Shown piece after piece: positions 58,143 through 64,000 of a stretch of 64,000 nucleotides of DNA. The DNA is from Rhodanobacteraceae bacterium. Lineage in GTDB: Bacteria; Pseudomonadota; Gammaproteobacteria; Xanthomonadales; Rhodanobacteraceae. How positions within the stretch are numbered: position 1 is the stretch's first letter; each line of letters opens with the position of its first letter. The translations under genes were made by a program, and so were the position numbers. The notes below the pieces were generated by a model. It was not told the origin of the DNA and made no database searches. It worked only from the letters and a program-made list of their open reading frames with translations. The stretch lies in contig JAACZU010000015.1 in the NCBI GenBank assembly GCA_009996615.1, positions 26,637-90,636 of the forward strand, in the 5' to 3' direction.

Positions 58143-58180
58143 CAGGGTGGGACGCAGCCGCGCAGCGGCGAGTCCCGCCG
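58143..58180. repeat. GTAGGGTGGG-family half element
   Basis: CAGGGTGGGACGCAGCCGCG followed by CAGCGGCGAGTCCCGCCG; one arm of the family seen at 46146 and 51103. Confidence 0.72.
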
Positions 58181-58211
58181 TTCACGCAACGCTGCGGCGC
58201 GCGTGCAAAAG

Positions 58212-58261
58212 CCCTCACCCCAACCCTCTCCCCAACGGGGAAGCCGTTGGGGAGAGGGAGC
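58212..58261. repeat. CCCTCTCCCC hairpin downstream of the M28 peptidase gene
   Basis: CTCTCCCCAACGG and CCGTTGGGGAGAG form a perfect 13-bp stem with a 5-base loop at 58226-58256. The flank CCCTCACCCCAACC is that of the CCCTCTCCC family. It is 3' of the minus-strand peptidase gene and may help end its transcript. Confidence 0.72.
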
Positions 58262-58285
58262 AAAAACGCTAGCGATGCCGGGCCC

Positions 58286-59935
58286 TCACTTGCGCTCGCC
58301 CGCGCTCGCGTCGCGCGTGACGCGGAACTCGGAGTCCTTCGCCCAGTCCGGCCAGCGGCGCGAGTTGGCGAGGTCGTTGCCGAGCTTGTAGAGGATCGGC
58401 AGGTCGTGGACCATGCCGGCGAAGGTCCAGTCGGCCTGCCATTCGTCGGCCGGCTGGTGGTAGCGGTTCTTGGTGTAGTCCTTGCCGGCCGCCTCGCCGG
58501 CGGCCAGGCCGCCGTTGACCAGATCATTGCCCGAACCGTACGACAGCGCCGGCACGCCGCGCTTGGCGAACGGGAAGTGGTCGGAGCGGAAGAAGTGGCC
58601 GGCCTCCGGATGCGGATCGGACACGTAGGTCAGGCCGGTCGCCTTGGCGTCGGCGATCAACTGGTCGAGCAGGTCGGACTTCGCGCTGCCGGAGGTCGTG
58701 AAGTTGCGCGCCGGGCCGTTCGGATCGAGCGCATCGGTGTTGATCACCGCGACGGTCTTGCCGAGCGGATAGAGCGGATTGGCGGCGTAGTACTCCGAAC
58801 CGAGCAGGCCCTTCTCCTCCGCGGTCACGGCGAGGAACACGACCGAACGCTCCGGCTTCGGACCCTTGGCGTACGCGCGGCCCATCTCGATCAGTGCGGC
58901 GGTGCCGGTCGCGTTGTCGACCGCGCCGTTGTAGATCGTGTCGCCCTTCGCATCCGGCGCGCCGACGCCGAGGTGGTCCCAGTGCGCGCTGTAGACCACG
59001 GTCTCGTCCGGGTACTTGCTGCCTTCGATGCGGCCGACGATGTTATGCGAGGTGATCACCTGCGCATCGACCGCGTAGTCGGCAGACAGCGTGTCCTTCA
59101 GCACGACCGGCTTGAACGCGCGCGTCTGCGCGAGCTTCTTCTGCGCATCGAAATCGAGGCCCGCGCGCTTGAAAAGCTCGACCGCGAGGTCGCGCTGGAT
59201 CCAGCCCTCGAGCTTGGGATGCGTCGCCGCCGGGTTGTCGCGCACGATGTCGAACATCGTGTTGGTGTTCGAGTTCTTGACCGTCGCCCAGCCGTACGAG
59301 GCCGGCGCGGTCTCGTGCACGATCAGCAGGCCGAGCGCGCCATGGCGCGCGGCTTCCTCGTACTTGTAGGTCCAGCGGCCGTAGTAGGTCATCGCCTTGC
59401 CGCCGAAGTCGCCCTTGCCAGTTTCGAAGTCCGGGTCGTTGATCAGCGCGACCGCGATCTTGCCCTTGAGGTCGACGCCCTTGAAGTCGTCCCACTTGCG
59501 CTCGGGCGCCTTCACGCCGTAGCCGACGAACACCAGCGGCGCGTCCGCGATCGAGACCGCCTTGGAGCCGTCCATCGGCGCACGCACCGCGATCTGCTCG
59601 CCCTGCGCCAGCGCCTGCGTGGTGCCGCCGTGCGCGAGCGACAGCTTCGGCGTGCCCGTGATCTGCGAGCGCAGCAGCGGCACCGCCTGCGTCCACGCGC
59701 GCTGGCCGTCCTTGAGATCGCCGCCCGGCTGCAGGCCGGCCGCCTGCATCTGCGCGGTCACGAATTCGATCGTCTTCGTTTCGCCGGCGGTCGCCGGGCC
59801 ACGGCCCTCGAACGCGTCGGAGGACAGCGTCTTGACGTCACTGGAGAGCCGCTGCGCGTCGAAGGTCGGCGCATCCAGCGCGGCCGCGGCCAAAGGAAGG
59901 GAAAGCGCGATCGCGCCGGCAAGCAGTCGTTTCAC
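58286..59935 (-). CDS. Secreted M28 family aminopeptidase
   Basis: 549 residues from GTG 59935, with GAGG 7 bases upstream. Signal peptide VKRLLAGAIALSLPLAAAAL. A protease-associated domain is inserted around residues 140-260. The di-zinc site shows SAHWDHLGVG (first His and catalytic Asp), GAVDNATGTAALIE (bridging Asp), TAEEKGLLGS (Glu pair), NTDALDP (metal Asp) and SDHFPFAKRGVP (last His). M28 enzymes remove N-terminal residues from peptides; this is exported to the periplasm or medium. All metal ligands appear intact. Confidence 0.93.
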   Translation of the reverse strand: MKRLLAGAIALSLPLAAAALDAPTFDAQRLSSDVKTLSSDAFEGRGPATAGETKTIEFVTAQMQAAGLQPGGDLKDGQRAWTQAVPLLRSQITGTPKLSLAHGGTTQALAQGEQIAVRAPMDGSKAVSIADAPLVFVGYGVKAPERKWDDFKGVDLKGKIAVALINDPDFETGKGDFGGKAMTYYGRWTYKYEEAARHGALGLLIVHETAPASYGWATVKNSNTNTMFDIVRDNPAATHPKLEGWIQRDLAVELFKRAGLDFDAQKKLAQTRAFKPVVLKDTLSADYAVDAQVITSHNIVGRIEGSKYPDETVVYSAHWDHLGVGAPDAKGDTIYNGAVDNATGTAALIEMGRAYAKGPKPERSVVFLAVTAEEKGLLGSEYYAANPLYPLGKTVAVINTDALDPNGPARNFTTSGSAKSDLLDQLIADAKATGLTYVSDPHPEAGHFFRSDHFPFAKRGVPALSYGSGNDLVNGGLAAGEAAGKDYTKNRYHQPADEWQADWTFAGMVHDLPILYKLGNDLANSRRWPDWAKDSEFRVTRDASAGERK

Positions 59936-60242
59936 GGGGACACCTCGGAGGAAAACCTTCCCGATCCTAGACAGCCCGGCGGGCGTGGTCCAGCCGCCAC
60001 AAGTCATGCCCTACGATGCCGGTTGCGCCGCGTGCCCGCTCGATCGCCCGCGCTTGCGCTGCCCCAATGCCTGCTGCATCCTCGGCTCGTCGAGCATGGC
60101 CTTCAGCCGCTGGGGAGCGGCGCGGCGAATCCCGCTGTCCTTCCATGGTCGTGCCCGTTCGTTGGCAGTCCTTGATATGCCTTGCCCACGGCGGCGAGTG
60201 CGCGCAGCCGTGGGCATGGCCACTGACGTGGAGGCGTGTTTC
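59936..60242. other. Divergent gap between the M28 peptidase and serine hydrolase genes
   Basis: 307 bases. A Cys-rich open stretch (from about 60006, CAACPLDRPRLRCPNACC) is in frame with the serine hydrolase but has no ribosome binding site of note and no family match; it is not called. No repeat is recognised. Confidence 0.5.
59943..59947 (-). promoter_or_regulatory. Ribosome binding site supporting the GTG start of the M28 gene
   Basis: On the minus strand CGAGG lies 7 bases before GTG 59935, which begins directly with the signal peptide VKRLLAG. Confidence 0.5.
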
Positions 60243-61478
60243 ATGCATGCAGGTCGCAGCAGGAGATGGCAACTTCGAAGGGCGTGCGGATGGCTGCTTG
60301 CGTTGGTCGTGGCCCTACCCTCCCTGGCTGCTGGACCGGCGGCGCAAGCGGCGGAGCGCCGACCGGCCGGCGAGCGGCTCGAAAGCGAACTCACCCCGTA
60401 TCTCGCACGATTCCAACTGCCGGCGGTCGCCGCAGCGGTCGTGAAGCAGGGGCGGATCGTCGCCCTCGGCGCGGTCGGCACACGCCGGTTCGGCACCGAT
60501 GCGCCGGTGACGCTGACGGACCGGTTCCACATCGGCTCCGACACGAAGGCGATGACCGCCCTGCTCGGCGCGATCCTGGTCGAGGAGGGACGTCTGAACT
60601 GGACCACGACGGTCGGCGACATCTATCCGGAACTCATCGACAAGATGAGTGCGGGCGTGAAGGACATCACACTGGAACAACTGTTGTCGCACATGAGCGG
60701 CATTCCCGGCGATACCGAAGAGCAGATCCCGCTGCTTGGCTTCTCGGTCACCGACGAGCGCGCCAACCTCGACGGCATCCGGCAGACGCTCGTCGGCAAA
60801 CTCGTCGCGCAACCGCTGCGCACGCCTCCCGGCGTGCGCTTTGAATACTCCAACCTCGGCTACACGCTGGCGGGCGCGATGATGGAACGCGTCACGGGTC
60901 AGACCTGGGAGGAGCTGATGGTGGCGCGGATCTTCAATCCGCTGAAGATGACCACGGCCGGCTTCGGCGCACAGTCGACGCTCGGACGGATCGATGCCCC
61001 GCTCGGGCATGCGCTGGACGAGAATGGCCACATCAAGGCATTCCTCGCCGGGCCGTGGGGCGACAATCCGCTCGTGATCGGGCCGGCCGGGACCGCTCAC
61101 ATGTCGGTCATCGATTTCGCCACCTGGGCAGCGTGGAACGCCGGCGAAGGACGCTATGGACCGCCGCTGGTGAAGCCCGAGACGCTGCGCAAGCTCCACG
61201 CCAAGGTCGTCGACATGCCGCCCCGCCCCGACGCGCCGATCGGCACGCCGGGTTCGGGCGGGTATGGCCTCGGCTGGGGTACGACCTTCCTGCCGTTCTC
61301 GCCAGAGCCGTTTCTGTTCCACGGAGGTTCCAACAACATGAACCTCGCCTACATCGTGCTGCAGCCGAAGTACGACGTGGGCATCGTCACGATGACCAAC
61401 ATCACCGGCGAGAGCGCGAACGACGCGCTGATGGCGATCACCGAAGCGCTCTACAAGCGCTTTGGCCCCGCACGCTGA
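60243..61478 (+). CDS. Exported serine hydrolase of the beta-lactamase (class C-like) family
   Basis: 411 residues from ATG 60243; an ATG at 60216 is an alternative. Signal peptide to about residue 40 (WLLALVVALPSLAAGPAAQAA). The active-site SxxK motif is GSDTKAMTA near 98, the YxN motif is FEYSNLGY near 201, and the third box is FHGGSNNM near 360. This penicillin-binding-protein-like fold includes D-peptidases, esterases and AmpC; without the KTG form a true beta-lactamase role is not indicated. The enzyme is likely periplasmic. Confidence 0.88.
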   Translation: MHAGRSRRWQLRRACGWLLALVVALPSLAAGPAAQAAERRPAGERLESELTPYLARFQLPAVAAAVVKQGRIVALGAVGTRRFGTDAPVTLTDRFHIGSDTKAMTALLGAILVEEGRLNWTTTVGDIYPELIDKMSAGVKDITLEQLLSHMSGIPGDTEEQIPLLGFSVTDERANLDGIRQTLVGKLVAQPLRTPPGVRFEYSNLGYTLAGAMMERVTGQTWEELMVARIFNPLKMTTAGFGAQSTLGRIDAPLGHALDENGHIKAFLAGPWGDNPLVIGPAGTAHMSVIDFATWAAWNAGEGRYGPPLVKPETLRKLHAKVVDMPPRPDAPIGTPGSGGYGLGWGTTFLPFSPEPFLFHGGSNNMNLAYIVLQPKYDVGIVTMTNITGESANDALMAITEALYKRFGPAR

Positions 61479-61499
61479 ACGGGCGGAACCGATGGCCGC

Positions 61500-61679
61500 T
61501 CAGCTGGATGGATCGGCCATCGGATGGCGCGCTCGCCATGCGGCGAGCGCGGTTTCGTAGCGGTCCAGCGCGGCGTCGTACAGGTCGAACACGCACTGCG
61601 TGCAGCCGCCTCCGCAGCAGTCGCCCGGATCGGGCTTGTCCGGCGGCCGTGGACGCGGATCGTCGGGAACGGAGGCCAT
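61500..61679 (-). CDS. Small oxidoreductase-like domain protein
   Basis: 59 residues from ATG 61679 (GTG 61682 just before it is in frame). The pattern PDKPDPGDCCGGGCTQCVFD, then LYDAALDRYETALAAW, matches the short oxidoreductase-like domain with its four Cys, which may bind an iron-sulfur cluster or zinc. It begins about 10 bases after the end of trxC on the same strand, so they probably form one transcript. Activity unknown. Confidence 0.82.
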   Translation of the reverse strand: MASVPDDPRPRPPDKPDPGDCCGGGCTQCVFDLYDAALDRYETALAAWRARHPMADPSS

Positions 61680-61689
61680 CACGACCGCA

Positions 61690-62136
61690 TCAGGCTCGCG
61701 CCAGCTGCGCCCGGGTCCAGCGCACGATCTGCTCGGCGCCCATCGCGCCGGACTGCCGCGCAACCTCGCGGCCGCCGGCGAACAGGACCAGCGTCGGGAT
61801 GCTGCGGATGCCGAAACGCCCGGCCAGCACGGGTTCGGCCTCGGTGTCGACCTTGGCCAGCCGCAGCTGCGGCTCCAGCCCCTTCGCCGCCGCCGCGAAC
61901 GCCGGCGCCATGCTCAGGCACGGGCCGCACCACGGCGCCCAGAAGTCGACCAGCAGCGGCAGCTCGCCGCGCAGCGCGTGTGCATCGAACGTGTCCGCCG
62001 TCAGCGCGAATGGCGCGCCGGTGAACAGGCCCTGGTGGCAGCGGCCGCAGCGCGGCGCCTGCTCGAGGCGGTCGCGCGGCACGCGGTTCAGCGCGGCGCA
62101 GTGGGGACAGGACAGGATCATCGACGCGTCGTTCAT
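61690..62136 (-). CDS. trxC: Thioredoxin 2
   Basis: 148 residues from ATG 62136, with GAGGTGAGA upstream. TrxC has an N-terminal zinc ribbon, here CPHCAAL and CGRCHQG, ahead of the thioredoxin fold. The redox motif is FWAPWCGPC near residues 64-71; the cis-Pro region is RSIPTLVLFAGG. It reduces protein disulphides in the cytoplasm and is often induced by oxidative stress. The small Cys-rich gene downstream is likely co-expressed. Confidence 0.95.
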   Translation of the reverse strand: MNDASMILSCPHCAALNRVPRDRLEQAPRCGRCHQGLFTGAPFALTADTFDAHALRGELPLLVDFWAPWCGPCLSMAPAFAAAAKGLEPQLRLAKVDTEAEPVLAGRFGIRSIPTLVLFAGGREVARQSGAMGAEQIVRWTRAQLARA

Positions 62137-62232
62137 CGTCTCACCTCGCAGGTTCGCAGCCGGATGTGCGGCCGCCGTCGCGCGAACGCAAGCGCGTGCT
62201 ACCGTCGCGCCGACCACGGGGAGACACCACAC

Positions 62233-63612
62233 ATGCGGATCACGTTCCACGGCGCCGCCGGCGGCGAGGTCACCGGTTCCTGCCATCTGGTCGAAACGGC
62301 CGGCCGGCGCATCCTGCTCGACTGCGGCATGATCCAGGGCTCGCGCACGGCCGAGGCGCGCAACGCCGAGCCGTTCGCGTTCGATCCGGCCACGCTCGAC
62401 GCGCTCGTGCTCAGCCATGCGCACATCGACCACGTCGGCCGCGTGCCGCTGCTGGTCAAGCGCGGCTTCCGCGGGCCGATCTACGCGCAGGCGGCCACCT
62501 GCGACCTGCTCCCGATCATGCTGCTCGACGCGGCCGCGCTGGCCGAGCAGGCGGCCGAGCGCGCCAACCACGACAACCACGCCAACGGCGCGCCGGAGGT
62601 GCAGCCGCTGTACACGGTTGACGACGTCGCCGCGGTGCAAAAGCGTCTGCGTCCGCTGCCCTACGGCGTCGAGCACGAAATCGTGCCGGGCGTGACGCTG
62701 CGCCTGCATGATGCCGGCCACATCCTCGGCTCCAGCCTGGTCGAGCTGCGCGGCGACGCGCGCACGCTGCTGTTCTCCGGCGATCTCGGCATGAAGGGCA
62801 CGCCGATCCTGCGCGATCCGGAACCGCCGCCGCGCGCCGACCTGATCCTGATGGAAGCGACCTACGGCGACCGCGACCACAAGGACCGTGCCGCGACGGT
62901 CGCCGAACTCGGCGCGATCTTCGCGCAGGCACGCGAGGACGGCGGCAACGTCGTGATCCCGGCGTTCGCGGTCGGGCGCAGCCAGGAACTGCTGTACTGG
63001 TTCGCCGACTACTTCGACGCCTGGAACCTCGCGCCGTGGCGCATCTTCCTCGACAGCCCGATGGCGGCCAAGGTGACCGCCGTCTACGACCGCCACGAAG
63101 ACCTGTTCGATGACGAGGCGCGCAGCGTCTGGCGCGGCCGCATCAAGCCGTTTGCGCTGCCGAACCTGCGCGTGACCGCGAGCGTCGACGACAGCAAGGC
63201 GATCAACCGCATCCGCGGCGGCGCGATCGTGATCGCCGGCTCGGGCATGGCCAACGCCGGCCGCGTGCGCCATCACCTGCGCAACAACCTGGCCAACCCG
63301 CACGCGCACGTGGTGTTCGTCGGCTACCAGGCCGACGGCACGCTCGGCCGCCTGCTCGTCAATGGCGTCAAGCGCGTGCGCCTGTTCGGCGAGGACATCA
63401 CGGTGCGCGCGCAGATCCACACCATCGGCGGCCTGTCCGCACACGCCGACCAGCACGGCCTGCTCGAGTGGTACGGCGCCAGCCCGAATCATCCGCCGGT
63501 CGTGCTCGCCCACGGCGAGAATCCGGCGCGCGAGGCGCTCGCGCAGCGCCTGCGCCAGCGCTTCGGCGTCGACGTCACGCTGTCGCAGCCGGAGATGACA
63601 CGCGAGGTGTGA
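62233..63612 (+). CDS. Metallo-beta-lactamase fold hydrolase with beta-CASP domain (CPSF-type RNase-like)
   Basis: 459 residues from ATG 62233, with GGGGAG upstream. The zinc site HAHIDHVG near residues 61-68, HDAGHILGSS near 160 and SGDLG near 180 are in place, and the beta-CASP insert and terminal motifs follow (FAVGRSQELLYW, GSGMANAGRVRHHL, GLSAHADQ). This is the architecture of RNA-processing CPSF73-like and RMMBL-containing proteins; bacterial members of this branch are thought to act on RNA. The last ~26 codons are repeated twice downstream in a tandem array with REP elements. Confidence 0.9.
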   Translation: MRITFHGAAGGEVTGSCHLVETAGRRILLDCGMIQGSRTAEARNAEPFAFDPATLDALVLSHAHIDHVGRVPLLVKRGFRGPIYAQAATCDLLPIMLLDAAALAEQAAERANHDNHANGAPEVQPLYTVDDVAAVQKRLRPLPYGVEHEIVPGVTLRLHDAGHILGSSLVELRGDARTLLFSGDLGMKGTPILRDPEPPPRADLILMEATYGDRDHKDRAATVAELGAIFAQAREDGGNVVIPAFAVGRSQELLYWFADYFDAWNLAPWRIFLDSPMAAKVTAVYDRHEDLFDDEARSVWRGRIKPFALPNLRVTASVDDSKAINRIRGGAIVIAGSGMANAGRVRHHLRNNLANPHAHVVFVGYQADGTLGRLLVNGVKRVRLFGEDITVRAQIHTIGGLSAHADQHGLLEWYGASPNHPPVVLAHGENPAREALAQRLRQRFGVDVTLSQPEMTREV

Positions 63613-64000
63613 TGTCAAGCCCCTGTGGGAGCGGCGGAAGCCGCGATGCTCTTGAGGGTCCGCGCCTCGACGACGCCAAAAGCATCGCGCCTGCCGGCGC
63701 TCCCACCCAAGCCGCGTTCGCGCAGGTCCTGCGCCAGCGCTTCGGCGTCGACGTCGCGCTGTCACAGCCGCGCATGACGCGCGAGGTGTGACGTCGAGCC
63801 CCTGTGGGAGCGGCGGAAGCCACGATGCTCTCGTGGGTCCACGCTTCGACGACGCCAAAAGCATCGCGCCTGCCGGCGCTCCCACCCAAGCCGCGTTCGC
63901 GCAGGTCCTGCGCCAGCGCTTCGGCGTCGACGTCGCGCTGTCACAGCCGCGCATGACGCGCGAGGTGTGACGTCGAGCCCCTGTGGGAGCGGCGGAAGCC
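63535..64000. repeat. 179-base tandem array: end of the beta-CASP gene plus a REP doublet, repeated to the window edge
   Basis: Units repeat at 179 bases: GAGGTGTGA occurs at 63604, 63783 and 63962, and GTGGGAGC at 63625, 63804 and 63983. Each unit joins ~78 bases matching the gene's 3' end (63535-63612) to a ~100-base REP doublet. The two extra gene-end copies (63714-63791 and 63893-63970) look identical to each other but differ from the gene at about nine positions. The array runs off the window. Confidence 0.92.
63625..63706. repeat. REP-like doublet inside the tandem array (first unit)
   Basis: GTGGGAGCGGCGGAAGCCGC at 63625 and GCGCCTGCCGGCGCTCCCAC ending at 63706. Later copies start at 63804 and 63983; the second has CCACGATGC in place of CCGCGATGC. 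Confidence 0.88.

Noticed and set aside
58226..58256. Rho-independent terminator for the M28 peptidase gene
   Set aside because: The stem is perfect but no T tract follows on the minus strand; kept as a repeat only.
60006..60110. Small Cys-rich gene upstream of the serine hydrolase
   Set aside because: No ribosome binding site, no family match, and it runs on in frame into the hydrolase; likely chance.
63535..64000. CRISPR array
   Set aside because: The repeat unit is 179 bases and contains a gene end plus inverted REP halves; there are no short unique spacers.

Overview
The window is a GC-rich, densely packed stretch of a Gammaproteobacterial chromosome. Gene content points to the Xanthomonadales, most likely Rhodanobacteraceae or Xanthomonadaceae: ParE, YaeQ, YajQ, DbpA, RsmC, RluF, HutF/HutI, aceB-aceA with a divergent LysR, secreted S53/M28/S41 peptidases and TonB-dependent receptors. 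The intergenic repeat families also fit. The taxonomic call is inference from content; no rRNA or tRNA gene was seen to anchor it.

Layout. 1-5.6 kb: parE 3' end, a NERD/UvrD-like helicase, a TerB/DUF697 protein and an Fsr-type MFS pump. 5.6-15.7 kb: a His-tailed secreted protein, an old yellow enzyme, a cysteine dioxygenase, a secreted NPP-type phosphodiesterase, an exported RidA protein, the divergent histidine-degradation pair hutF/hutI, a pseudouridine synthase divergent from a YkgJ-type protein, and yaeQ. 15.7-19 kb: HI0933-type flavoprotein, RIO kinase, acyltransferase. 19.1-24.8 kb is the most plastic part. A small HNH-nuclease operon abuts a truncated copy of an S41 peptidase gene. A DUF2306/AraC pair then lies between that fragment and the intact S41 gene, so a 770-bp direct repeat brackets a 3.1-kb unit. 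25-41 kb: dbpA-DUF1415, secreted proteins, yajQ, a Met/His-rich protein with a cytochrome c, a lipoprotein amidase, rsmC-rsuA, yajD, an ABC-F ATPase, a TonB receptor and a luciferase-like oxidoreductase. 41-50 kb: methyltransferase, S53 peptidase with two repeated C-terminal domains, yebC, a GNAT/nitrilase-fold fusion whose expected catalytic Cys reads as Asp, an M20 peptidase and a secreted protein. 50-64 kb: rluF, the glyoxylate-shunt block (LysR, aceB, aceA), osmC, thpR, a YbaY-type lipoprotein, an M28 peptidase, a serine hydrolase, trxC, and a beta-CASP metallohydrolase whose last ~26 codons are tandemly repeated together with REP doublets at the right edge.

A strong theme is the number of short inverted-repeat families in the gaps between genes. 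There are REP-like GTGGGAGCGG elements, GTAGGGTGGG elements, GTAGGAGCCC elements, and CCCTCTCCC and CCCTCCCCTT stem-loops. No transposase, prophage, CRISPR array, tRNA or rRNA was recognised. The window reads as core and lineage-specific chromosome shaped by repeat-mediated rearrangement rather than as a classic genomic island.
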